Assembly (NCBI RefSeq): GCF_900215155.1
Contig: NZ_LT907980.1
Span: 1,860,001-1,924,000, forward strand
Reading direction: 5' to 3'
DNA length: 64,000 nucleotides
Source: Marinobacter sp. LV10R510-11A
GTDB lineage: Bacteria > Pseudomonadota > Gammaproteobacteria > Pseudomonadales > Oleiphilaceae
Part shown: positions 7,156 to 13,821 of the stretch, one piece after another
How positions within the stretch are numbered: the stretch's first letter is position 1
How the letters are laid out: each line of letters begins with the position of its first letter
Notes under the pieces: generated by a model
Database searches by the model: none
The model's input: the letters and a program-made list of their open reading frames with translations, nothing else
Told to the model about the DNA's origin: nothing
Translations under genes and position numbers: made by a program

Positions 7156-7536
7156 ATGAACTGGCAGAGCTTCCCGAACTTTAGTGCGACTGAATTTCAG
7201 TGCAAGCACACAGGGAAGCTGCGCATGGACGATATGTTCATGGCTCGACTGCAAGCGCTTCGCACCGACTACGGCAAGCCCATGGTTATCAGTAGCGGCT
7301 ACCGCGACGCCACACACCCCATTGAAGCAAAGAAGGTTGAGCCAGGCGCGCACAGCACCGGCCATGCCTGTGATGTTGCTGTACGTGGTGGTGATGCTAT
7401 TGAGTTGATCGCGCTAGCAGTCAAGCACGGCTTTACTGGCATTGGCGTTCAGCAGAAGGGCAGTGGGCGCTTCATTCACCTTGACGACCTCTCACACTCG
7501 CAAGGCCATTTGCGCCCGTGGGTGTGGAGTTACTAA
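7156..7536 (+). CDS. M15-family peptidase endolysin
   Basis: A 126-residue peptidoglycan peptidase of the VanY/M15 type (PF08291-like). Zinc ligands are visible as HSTGHACDV (residues about 71-79, giving His and Asp) and FIHLD near residue 107. The substrate-pocket landmark SSGYRD lies at about residues 46-51. It starts with the typical SPNFSATEF-like motif (FPNFSATEF). It has no signal peptide, so release to the periplasm would need the holin. It is the first gene after the late promoter. Confidence 0.85.
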   Translation: MNWQSFPNFSATEFQCKHTGKLRMDDMFMARLQALRTDYGKPMVISSGYRDATHPIEAKKVEPGAHSTGHACDVAVRGGDAIELIALAVKHGFTGIGVQQKGSGRFIHLDDLSHSQGHLRPWVWSY

Positions 7537-7808
7537 TGGCGGATGATGTGAACGACCGCCGGGGCTGGCATGTAGATAAAGGAATTGGTGTGGCGCACAT
7601 AATCACCACACTAATGCTAATTGTTACAGCGCTCTGGTATATCGCTGGGCAGGACAGGCGCATCGCTGTACTGGAGCTTGGAGTTAATTACCTTCAGCAG
7701 TCCCGCATCAACGACCAAAGCCGCACTGAAAAGAAGTTCGATGAGCTAAAGACAGACCTGCGCACGATCAACTCAAAGCTGGATCGGCTGATTGAAAGTG
7801 ACCGATAG
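7536..7808 (+). CDS. membrane protein of the lysis cassette (holin-associated)
   Basis: A 90-residue protein with its ATG overlapping the endolysin stop (TAATG). One membrane helix (GVAHIITTLMLIVTALWYIA, residues about 18-37) is followed by a coiled-coil tail (KKFDELKTDLRTINSKLDRL). This topology is common for small lysis-cassette proteins of the DUF2730 type or holin partners. Exact role not proven. Confidence 0.6.
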   Translation: MADDVNDRRGWHVDKGIGVAHIITTLMLIVTALWYIAGQDRRIAVLELGVNYLQQSRINDQSRTEKKFDELKTDLRTINSKLDRLIESDR

Positions 7809-8022
7809 CCACCCTAACCCCGGCCAATGGTGGTATCACAGGCGATTGATGGCTTATATCTGCCTGGCCTCGATCCTCGTAAGCCTGCTTTGTGCGCTAA
7901 CCGGAACCATCCCTGAGCCAATGTTGCCGTTGGTTGAGGGATTGTGCTGGATTCTCGGCTTCATCGTTGCGGCCTACTACACCAACAACGCGCTTGAGGC
8001 GTTCGCCAAGGTGCGCAAATGA
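7798..8022 (+). CDS. holin-like two-TM protein
   Basis: A 74-residue protein with two hydrophobic helices (LMAYICLASILVSLLCALTG and LVEGLCWILGFIVAAYYTN). GTG at 7798 is preferred; TTG at 7792 is in frame. A short hairpin membrane protein next to an endolysin and ahead of the spanins is most likely the holin that forms the lethal membrane lesion. It overlaps its neighbours by 11 and 4 bases, which indicates translational coupling. Confidence 0.6.
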   Translation: MTDSHPNPGQWWYHRRLMAYICLASILVSLLCALTGTIPEPMLPLVEGLCWILGFIVAAYYTNNALEAFAKVRK

Positions 8023-8393
8023 TCCCCTACGCCAAGCCAGCAATCGCACTTATCGCAGTAGCCGGCCTAACCGCAGGCGGCTGGATGGCGCGAGGCTGGT
8101 TTGAAGACAGCAAGGAGCTGATCGCAGTCACTGCCCAGCAAGCCCTTGCAGATGAGATAAGAGCAGGCCAGGCCGAAGTATCAAAGATGGTTGAGCGGCG
8201 ACTCAGTCAACTCACAGCAAGCGAGAGAGTTATAGACCGGGGGATTATCCGTGAGATCGAAAAGCCCGTTTATACAAACGTGTGCATTCCTCCCGATGAT
8301 CCTGCTTTCCGGCTGCTTAACGATATTGCCTCGGGAGCCTTTGCCCGCAAACCTGACTACCAAGTGCCCTCAAGCCCTGCCGAGCCTGACTGA
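8019..8393 (+). CDS. Rz-like inner-membrane spanin
   Basis: A 124-residue protein with one N-terminal membrane anchor (AIALIAVAGLTAGGWMARGWF) and a periplasmic coiled coil (LADEIRAGQAEVSKMVERRL). It ends with the motif VYTNVCIPPDDPAFRLLND, typical of Rz-family i-spanins. It would bridge to the outer-membrane lipoprotein encoded inside it to fuse the membranes at lysis. The overlap with the holin-like gene is four bases. Confidence 0.75.
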   Translation: MIPYAKPAIALIAVAGLTAGGWMARGWFEDSKELIAVTAQQALADEIRAGQAEVSKMVERRLSQLTASERVIDRGIIREIEKPVYTNVCIPPDDPAFRLLNDIASGAFARKPDYQVPSSPAEPD

Positions 8394-8499
8394 CGGAACT
8401 GGCAAGGATGTCGTGCTAACCATGCGCGAGTGGGGCTATCAATATCATCGTTGCGCAACCAGGCATAACGGCCTCGTTGACGCGCTAGGAATTAAATAA
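8251..8499 (+). CDS. Rz1-like outer-membrane spanin lipoprotein, nested in Rz
   Basis: An 82-residue lipoprotein whose GTG start lies inside the Rz-like gene in another frame and which extends about 106 bases past it. The N-terminus has a signal peptide ending in LLSGC (lipobox, Cys at about residue 22). The mature part is Pro-rich at its start (PREPLPANL), as in Rz1 proteins. The nested arrangement is the classic Rz/Rz1 layout and supports both calls. It ends in TAATG, shared with the DGR gene start. Confidence 0.75.
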   Translation: MRSKSPFIQTCAFLPMILLSGCLTILPREPLPANLTTKCPQALPSLTDGTGKDVVLTMREWGYQYHRCATRHNGLVDALGIK

Positions 8500-11132
8500 T
8501 GACAGCACTACTGGCAAACAACGCCACCTCAAAGTTAGCTACACCGTTAACGACTTCGGGCACGGTAGTTGCGCTTGAGAGCGGAGATGGCGTGATGTTC
8601 CCCGCCCCGTCGGGCGGTGACTGGCTTCCTCTCACACTGGAGGGAGATGGCACCTTGGAGGTGGTTAGGGTTACGGGGAGGTCTGGAGACTCCCTTACAG
8701 TAGAGCGGGCGCAGGAGGGCACTTCGGCGCAGGAGTTTTTGGCGGGCGATACAGCAGATCTCCGATTTACTGAAGCAGTGCATGCATCTTACATGCAGTC
8801 AGAGGAGCACCTTGCCGCAACTGACCCGCATACCCAATACCTCAAAGAGTCTGAGCTCCCTCACGCCCCTGCACTAATCGACGGCCTGCGCCGTTCAGTC
8901 GAAGCGGCAAGCGGCGGCCACATGACCGTATTTTACACGGCAAAGAATCAGCCTTCTTACTTTTTCAGACAACCAAAGTACCTTTGCGAAGACGTTGCGC
9001 CAGGCGGCGAACTCGGCACCGGCGTACACGAGGCCTTCAAATTCAGCGGAGTGGAAGATGCTGAAATATGGTTGGGCGCTTACGAAGGCGCAGCCCTAAA
9101 CGGCGAAGGGGTAAGCCAGCCAGGCATCCCCGCCGGTTACTCCATCAACTACGACAGCGCCCGCGCCGCGTGCCAAGCGTGCGGCCCCGGCTTTGACCTA
9201 CAAACCCATTGGGATTGGGCAGCCATAATGCATTGGTGCATGGCCAACGGCTTTGAGCCTCGCGGAAACACAAACTACGGCCGGCATCACGATGAGCGAT
9301 TTGAAACCGGCACACGACAAGATAACGGCGCGCCCGGCAATAGCAGCGGCATCGGCAATATATTGCTCGGATCAGGCCCTGCAAGCTGGCGTCATGATGG
9401 CACCATGTCGGGTATTTCGGATCTTGTTGGCAATGTGTGGGAGTGGATGTCTGGCTTTAAAGCGGTGGACGGCAGAATATTCCTGTCTTCTGACAACGAA
9501 ATTCCGGCAGAGTCTGCATACGTAGACAGCGGATTTGATATCTCTAGCAGCAACCCCTGGGCGTCGATGGATACAACGGGAGCAAGCGAACTTTTAAAGA
9601 GAGCAGGAATAGTTCCCAAGGGTATTAATGACCCGATAGGCCGACTCTACACTAACCTGTCAGGGGAACGGCTCCCGTTCCGTGGCGGCGCTCGCAGCAA
9701 TTCCGGCAATGCCGGGCTGGGCGCGTTGAACCTCAACAACGCCCGCACGAATTCGAACTCGAATATCGGGTTTCGCCCCCGCTCTCAGTTCTTGTTGGGC
9801 CAGAAGTTAAAGGGCCAAGGCTTTTCATCCAGCGCTCAACTGAAAGGACGCCAGATCCACGGCAGGAGCCGAAAAATATTTAGAGCGCTGCGCGTAGTAC
9901 CCGCAACGGGGAGGCCTGTAGCGCTCGCCCACTATTTAGAGCACGGCATGGCAAAAACCTTCACCGGTCTATTCGAAGAAATCACAACCTTTGAATCTCT
10001 ACACGCAGCCTACCTCAGGGCCCGAAAGGGTAAGCGCAAAAGCTGGCCATGCCGGCACTTTGAGCGCGACCTGGAGTGCAATCTAATCCAGTTACAAAAT
10101 GAGCTGATCTGGGATGAGTATCAGTGCGGCGGTTACATCATCTTTCATGTGACAGAGCCAAGGCGCCGCAAGATTACGGCGCTCATACTGTTCCGCGATC
10201 GCGTCGTCCAGAACGCCATCTTTGCTGCCATAGAGCCAATATGGGAAGCGCGATTCATTTCGGGCAGCTATGCCTGCCGCATAGGGAAAGGCACACACGC
10301 GGGCGCCAACAAGGCGCAAGAAATGCTGCGTCAATGCCTGAGAGAGCACGGCGAAGTGTTTGTTCTCAAGGCAGATATCAGCAAGTATTTCGCCAGCATT
10401 GACCACGAAATACTGCTTAATCTGCTGCGCCGCCGAATAGCCGATAAGCGCATAATGGCCGTGATTGAGGAAATCATCCGTAGCTACAGTGAGCCAGAAA
10501 CACCCGGCAAGGGCATTCCGATCGGAAACCTAACCAGCCAGATGTTCGCCAACATCTACCTGGACGCGTTAGACCAGTGGATGAAGTGCCGCCGCCAGGA
10601 GCGCTGGTACGTGCGGTATATGGATGACTGGATCGTAGTGCATCCTGACAAGCGCCACCTGCAGGCACTGCGCATCGACGCCGAAGCATGGCTGGCCGAC
10701 AACTTGGAGCTACAAACCAATCATAAAACTTTTGTTTTTCCTGTTCGGCACCACGGTGGGCGCGGCCTGGATTTCCTTGGCTACCACCTTTGGCCGAATG
10801 CCCGCAGGCTACGAAAGGCCAGCTTGCGGCGACTGTCTCGCCAGTTAAAAGAATGGCAGAGCGAGTACGCCAGAGGCCAGATTGACCTAGCCCATGTGCG
10901 CGAAAATTTACACAGCTGGACGAACCACGCCCGGCACGGCAACGCAGTACCAGCGGTTGCCGCCATGCTCAGAAAAGCAACATTCAGGAGACAGCACGGT
11001 GGATCCAATGCAACCGGAAGACGCAGTAGTCGAAACTCACGAAGAGTGGTCGCTAAGAAAGCGCAGGGAAAAGATGAAGGTCACGAGGTTTCAGGCGAAA
11101 GCAGCGTTGCTGCAGGCGGGCTTGCTGGATGA
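8499..11132 (+). CDS. DGR target protein (C-type-lectin/FGE fold) fused in frame to a DGR reverse transcriptase
   Basis: One uninterrupted 877-codon frame. Residues 1 to about 150 look like a phage fibre N-terminus (many Thr/Gly strands, then ATDPHTQYL near residue 108). Residues about 165-428 match the sulfatase-modifying-factor/FGE type of C-type-lectin fold used by DGR target proteins, with the hallmark GNVWEW near 311-316 and RGGAR at 395-399. Asn-rich residues 401-422 are the diversification region. A 55-residue linker leads to a reverse transcriptase from about Met484: motif A KADISKYF (Asp626), motif B IGNLTSQ (675-681), catalytic YMDD (707-710), then FLGY. The IGxxxSQ form of motif B is the DGR mark, unlike the SP form of group II introns. 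Separate target and RT genes are the norm, so fusion is the surprise. The last 45 residues read through the next gene out of frame. An independent RT start at ATG 9948 is possible but has a weak ribosome-binding site. Confidence 0.85.
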   Translation: MTALLANNATSKLATPLTTSGTVVALESGDGVMFPAPSGGDWLPLTLEGDGTLEVVRVTGRSGDSLTVERAQEGTSAQEFLAGDTADLRFTEAVHASYMQSEEHLAATDPHTQYLKESELPHAPALIDGLRRSVEAASGGHMTVFYTAKNQPSYFFRQPKYLCEDVAPGGELGTGVHEAFKFSGVEDAEIWLGAYEGAALNGEGVSQPGIPAGYSINYDSARAACQACGPGFDLQTHWDWAAIMHWCMANGFEPRGNTNYGRHHDERFETGTRQDNGAPGNSSGIGNILLGSGPASWRHDGTMSGISDLVGNVWEWMSGFKAVDGRIFLSSDNEIPAESAYVDSGFDISSSNPWASMDTTGASELLKRAGIVPKGINDPIGRLYTNLSGERLPFRGGARSNSGNAGLGALNLNNARTNSNSNIGFRPRSQFLLGQKLKGQGFSSSAQLKGRQIHGRSRKIFRALRVVPATGRPVALAHYLEHGMAKTFTGLFEEITTFESLHAAYLRARKGKRKSWPCRHFERDLECNLIQLQNELIWDEYQCGGYIIFHVTEPRRRKITALILFRDRVVQNAIFAAIEPIWEARFISGSYACRIGKGTHAGANKAQEMLRQCLREHGEVFVLKADISKYFASIDHEILLNLLRRRIADKRIMAVIEEIIRSYSEPETPGKGIPIGNLTSQMFANIYLDALDQWMKCRRQERWYVRYMDDWIVVHPDKRHLQALRIDAEAWLADNLELQTNHKTFVFPVRHHGGRGLDFLGYHLWPNARRLRKASLRRLSRQLKEWQSEYARGQIDLAHVRENLHSWTNHARHGNAVPAVAAMLRKATFRRQHGGSNATGRRSSRNSRRVVAKKAQGKDEGHEVSGESSVAAGGLAG
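9681..9780 (+). repeat. DGR variable/template-type repeat (single copy)
   Basis: This stretch encodes residues 395-427. Eight Asn codons are all AAT or AAC (9699, 9708, 9729, 9735, 9738, 9750, 9756, 9762), giving the pattern LNLNNARTNSNSNIGFR. DGRs mutate template adenines, so a template carries intact AAY codons while variable copies show scattered other residues there. This copy has the template-like state. No second copy was found by eye on either side of the RT. A weak hairpin follows it (TTGGGCC at 9795-9801 with GGCCAA at 9813-9818). Confidence 0.7.
9948..11132 (+). CDS. reverse transcriptase domain of the fused gene (possible internal start)
   Basis: If translated from the ATG at 9948 this gives a 394-residue protein beginning MAKTFTGLFEEITTFESL, which is a typical start for free-standing DGR-type RTs. 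All RT motifs lie within it: FRDRVVQNAI (fingers), KADISKYFASIDH, GIPIGNLTSQMFANIYL, VRYMDDWIVV and LDFLGYHLWP. There is no maturase domain X or endonuclease. It sits 168 bases after the repeat, the usual distance between a DGR template and its RT. It overlaps the next gene by 134 bases. Listed separately because the fusion may be processed or started internally. Confidence 0.6.
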   Translation: MAKTFTGLFEEITTFESLHAAYLRARKGKRKSWPCRHFERDLECNLIQLQNELIWDEYQCGGYIIFHVTEPRRRKITALILFRDRVVQNAIFAAIEPIWEARFISGSYACRIGKGTHAGANKAQEMLRQCLREHGEVFVLKADISKYFASIDHEILLNLLRRRIADKRIMAVIEEIIRSYSEPETPGKGIPIGNLTSQMFANIYLDALDQWMKCRRQERWYVRYMDDWIVVHPDKRHLQALRIDAEAWLADNLELQTNHKTFVFPVRHHGGRGLDFLGYHLWPNARRLRKASLRRLSRQLKEWQSEYARGQIDLAHVRENLHSWTNHARHGNAVPAVAAMLRKATFRRQHGGSNATGRRSSRNSRRVVAKKAQGKDEGHEVSGESSVAAGGLAG

Positions 11133-11298
11133 TATTCAGGTGGCTATCGATGCATCAGAAGACCCGCTGATTGGCCTGGCATGGAGCGAGGCCGGCTTCG
11201 AACGGTTGAACCCATTTGTTATGCAGATGCAAGCGGCTATAGAGCTGACAGACGACCAACTTGACAATTTGTTTGATGCGGCAACAGGGGTTGTATAA
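10999..11298 (+). CDS. small phage protein downstream of the RT
   Basis: A 99-residue protein. AGGAG at 10986-10990 sits eight bases before GTG 10999 and decides the start; ATG at 11008 is too far from it. The middle (VTRFQAKAALLQAGLLDDIQ, then LIGLAWSEAGFERLNP, then ELTDDQLDNLFDAA) matches a small helical protein family common near phage tail-fibre genes. It may assist fibre assembly; that is inferred from context only. The first 134 bases overlap the RT frame. Confidence 0.6.
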   Translation: MDPMQPEDAVVETHEEWSLRKRREKMKVTRFQAKAALLQAGLLDDIQVAIDASEDPLIGLAWSEAGFERLNPFVMQMQAAIELTDDQLDNLFDAATGVV

Positions 11299-11332
11299 AC
11301 CTACTAACCTCAAAGGATGAAGGCGCAACACT

Positions 11333-12241
11333 ATGCTCAATGCGGCGGTAAATGGCGGGGAAGTAAACACCAGGGCGGTAAATGGTTGGGCGGCTGGCCC
11401 AGACATTGACACGTTCAATCTATCTGCCGCATCCAGCTCAGACAACTGGTCAGCCGCGTGTGATTCAGTGGCTTCCATCGCCAGCTTCACGATTGCTTCC
11501 GATAATATGTACTCAATCGCAGCAGTCAACGCATCAGTAATCTCCGCTGCCAACGCTTCTGACACGACTGGAGATGGCCCGGTTGCCCTCGCTTCGCTTG
11601 AATCTGGCGCTACTGGTAGCACATCCGTTGACGCTCTGGCCTCGGCCTCTGGCGCACTGAATGCCGCCGCATCCGCTGGAGAGTCATGGTCTGCCCAGGC
11701 TCAGGTGTTGACTAATATGTTGTCCGGCGCGGAAAGCAGTGATGAAATCGCAAGGCAGACCGATTCTGCTATCAGTGCGGCGATTTCAGAAGGCTCGGCA
11801 GCATCCGATCAGTTTCTCGCAGCCCTTGAGTCAATCGCAAGCGTAATCGATGGAGCCTCTGCCGGTGACGCATACATAGCCGTTGTGACACAGCTGGCGG
11901 GCATTGCATCCGGTGCCATCGCCAGCGGCACCTTCAATGTTGATTTTGGATTCCAAGGCGCTATCCAGTCAGGCGCTATCAGCAGTGCAACTTGGCTGAT
12001 TCTTGCAACGCTCACCGCTGAACTGTCCGACACCGTTACCGCCAGCGACCTGATGACTGCGCGGGCTACCGTGTCCGCTGGCATCGTTTCTGGTGCCATT
12101 GCATCCGATTCATTCGCAATTGTTAACGCCGGCATCCGCTACCTCGTCATGGGTGCGATAGTCCTCCGGTCAGCCCTCAGCTATTCGATCAACACGAAAC
12201 CCGCTCTCTACCAAACTGTCACGATCAAGCCAGGACATTAA
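11333..12241 (+). CDS. Ala/Ser-rich repetitive phage protein
   Basis: A 302-residue low-complexity protein. It starts with LNAAVNGGEVNTRAVNG, a short repeated element typical of a family of phage virion-associated proteins. It continues with many imperfect units containing ASD, SGAIAS or SAAxSA (for example SGAIASGTF, QSGAISSATW, SGAIASDSF). The regular spacing of Ser-Asp and Ala suggests a beta-helical or rod structure. There are no Cys pairs and no clear signal peptide. Likely a virion or fibre component; function unknown. Confidence 0.6.
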   Translation: MLNAAVNGGEVNTRAVNGWAAGPDIDTFNLSAASSSDNWSAACDSVASIASFTIASDNMYSIAAVNASVISAANASDTTGDGPVALASLESGATGSTSVDALASASGALNAAASAGESWSAQAQVLTNMLSGAESSDEIARQTDSAISAAISEGSAASDQFLAALESIASVIDGASAGDAYIAVVTQLAGIASGAIASGTFNVDFGFQGAIQSGAISSATWLILATLTAELSDTVTASDLMTARATVSAGIVSGAIASDSFAIVNAGIRYLVMGAIVLRSALSYSINTKPALYQTVTIKPGH

Positions 12242-12243
12242 TC

Positions 12244-12801
12244 ATGAAAGACACCAGCAACGCACAAAACCACATGAAAGCAGTGGGAGCCGCCCCTACC
12301 TCCCTCCCCCTGGGTAACGCCGGGGCAATGGGTAACTGGAAGGCGGAGATCCGCGACCCTAACGGGGTGTTGATCGATGTTTGCGAGTGGCAAAACCTGA
12401 TTGTTAATGCAGGTCTGAACCAGTTGCTGAGTGGTGGTCTCATCGGTGCCGGCCCTTGGTATATCGGCTTGACGGATGGATCACCTACCGTGGCCGCTGC
12501 CGACACTATGGCGTCACATGCTGGTTGGACAGAAGTTGCCGGATATGACGAGGCAGTTCGCCAGACCTGGAGTCCGGGCGCCGTTGCAAGCCAGAAGGTT
12601 AACAACAATGCCGCCGCTGCCGTGTTCACCATTACCAGTAACAGCACCTCCATTGGCGGTGCATTCCTCGCAGATAACTCAACCAAGAGTGGATCTACCG
12701 GCCTGCTATTCGCTGCCGGCGCATTCACCCAGGGGGATGTCATGCTGCCCGCAGGTTCTACGATAACCGTCACTGCTGAGTTTACCCAGGCGGCTGTGTA
12801 A
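12244..12801 (+). CDS. phage structural protein of unknown function
   Basis: A 185-residue protein rich in Gly, Ala and Thr. The centre (EWQNLIVNAGLNQLLSGG, then WYIGLTDGSPTVAAADT) and the C-terminal strands (FTITSNSTSIGGAFLADN, STITVTAEFTQA) are typical of a small phage protein found near tail fibres and minor virion proteins. It starts two bases after the preceding stop. No enzyme motif is visible. Confidence 0.55.
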   Translation: MKDTSNAQNHMKAVGAAPTSLPLGNAGAMGNWKAEIRDPNGVLIDVCEWQNLIVNAGLNQLLSGGLIGAGPWYIGLTDGSPTVAAADTMASHAGWTEVAGYDEAVRQTWSPGAVASQKVNNNAAAAVFTITSNSTSIGGAFLADNSTKSGSTGLLFAAGAFTQGDVMLPAGSTITVTAEFTQAAV

Positions 12802-12804
12802 GCA

Positions 12805-13122
12805 ATGCGCATCTACTACCGGGAAAACAGCAGAGTCATCGAGCTGCCAGAACTGAAGGACCAGGATGGCAATGTCATCGCGGGTGCAACAGTCGAGGCA
12901 ACTCTTACGCTGGAGGATGGCACCGCTGCACCAGGTGTAACCAACCCGGTAATTCTCTCCCCCTCTGGCGCTGGCCGGTATATCGGAATGGTGCCGCCAA
13001 TCGATCTTCCGGATGGCACTCACATAATCGTTGAGGTTGTGTCTGTGTATTCAGGGATCAAAGCAACGAGCCGGGAGACGATGGTGGTTAAAGATCGGTC
13101 GTTCAATAAGGTGTCGCAGTGA
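12805..13122 (+). CDS. phage beta-sandwich protein of unknown function
   Basis: A 105-residue protein of alternating beta strands (IELPELKDQDGNVIAGATV, then GTHIIVEVVSVYSGI), resembling an Ig-like or transthyretin-like domain. Such domains in phage late regions are usually virion decorations. It overlaps the next small frame by one base (TGATG). No homologue can be named from sequence alone. Confidence 0.5.
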   Translation: MRIYYRENSRVIELPELKDQDGNVIAGATVEATLTLEDGTAAPGVTNPVILSPSGAGRYIGMVPPIDLPDGTHIIVEVVSVYSGIKATSRETMVVKDRSFNKVSQ

Positions 13123-13274
13123 TGATGAACATTCCGATCAAACTTCTAGTCGTGATGTGGAGCCCAGTAAATCCGGGGCCCCTGGCACTTCGGCCAGCCC
13201 GCGGGGCCGGGGCAACCACGCGGTTTTCGGCAAATTTTCGGCCCCCCTGGGCCAACAGCAGCACCTCTCTGTAA
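13122..13274 (+). CDS. possible 50-residue protein before the terminase genes
   Basis: An ATG overlapping the upstream stop opens a 50-codon frame beginning MMNIPIKLLVVMW and then turning Pro/Arg-rich. The coupled start favours translation. The Pro/Arg composition simply follows the very GC-rich DNA here, and the same DNA may hold the packaging site. Low confidence as a gene. Confidence 0.3.
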   Translation: MMNIPIKLLVVMWSPVNPGPLALRPARGAGATTRFSANFRPPWANSSTSL

Positions 13275-13330
13275 CCCTTACGGCCCCTGAAATACCCGCT
13301 GTTGACACTGTTGAAACCTGAGGTGACAAA
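13140..13330 (+). other. candidate packaging (cos) region
   Basis: In lambda-like phages that use a Nu1/gpA terminase, cos lies just before the small-subunit gene. Here the 190 bases before the terminase small subunit hold unusually GC-rich blocks (13176-13222 and 13241-13254), and the only frame across most of it is a doubtful 50-codon one. No nicking site can be defined by eye. The call rests on position and composition. Confidence 0.3.
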
Positions 13331-13332
13331 CC

Positions 13333-13821
13333 TTGGCTGAAATAAATCGGCTTGAAGATGCGTACAGCTGGAACCTGACGCGCCTGGCCGATGCCTTCGG
13401 CCTTCACCGGGATACGATCAGAAAGCGCTTGAACGCCGCCGGCGTCGTGCCATCTGGCACCCGAAATAACGCCAACGTCTACCGGTTAAAAGATGTGGGC
13501 CCGGCCCTGTTCGCGGACAGCTTTGCCGGTTCTGATGGTGATCCTGATGAGCTTTCGCCTCAGGATCGAAAGGCCTGGTACCAGTCCGAGAACGAGCGGA
13601 TCAAGTTGGAGGTAGAGCTTCGCCAGCTGCTGAGTGCTGACGAGGTTCATCTTGAAATGAGCCGGCTTGCGAAGGCGGTAACCACGACCCTCGATAGCTT
13701 ACCCGACATTCTTGAGCGGGATTGCAGCCTGACGCCAGAGGCGATTGAGCGAGTACAGGAAACAATGGATGCGCTGCGCGAACAGATGTACCTGCGAATC
13801 ATCCAGGAAGACGAAGAATGA
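13333..13821 (+). CDS. terminase small subunit (Nu1/DUF1441-like)
   Basis: A 162-residue protein with a TTG start supported by GAGGTG at 13320-13325. The N-terminal winged helix-turn-helix (RLADAFGLHRDTIRKRL, residues about 13-29) binds cos DNA in this family. The C-terminal helices (WYQSENERIKLEVELRQLL) assemble with the large subunit. It is directly followed, with a four-base overlap, by the GpA gene, which fixes the assignment. Confidence 0.8.
   Translation: MAEINRLEDAYSWNLTRLADAFGLHRDTIRKRLNAAGVVPSGTRNNANVYRLKDVGPALFADSFAGSDGDPDELSPQDRKAWYQSENERIKLEVELRQLLSADEVHLEMSRLAKAVTTTLDSLPDILERDCSLTPEAIERVQETMDALREQMYLRIIQEDEE

Noticed and set aside
8990..9790. True formylglycine-generating enzyme or EgtB-like enzyme
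   Set aside because: The fold signature is present but the protein has a fibre-like N-terminus, sits in a phage late operon and carries an adenine-rich repeat; DGR targets use this fold without the enzyme activity.
9948..11132. Group II intron or retron reverse transcriptase
   Set aside because: Motif B is IGxxxSQ rather than SP, there is no maturase or endonuclease domain and no intron or msr/msd structure; the linked lectin-like repeat points to a DGR.
13031..13321. 96-codon frame before the terminase
   Set aside because: Begins inside the 12805-13122 gene without a ribosome-binding site; composition follows the GC-rich DNA.
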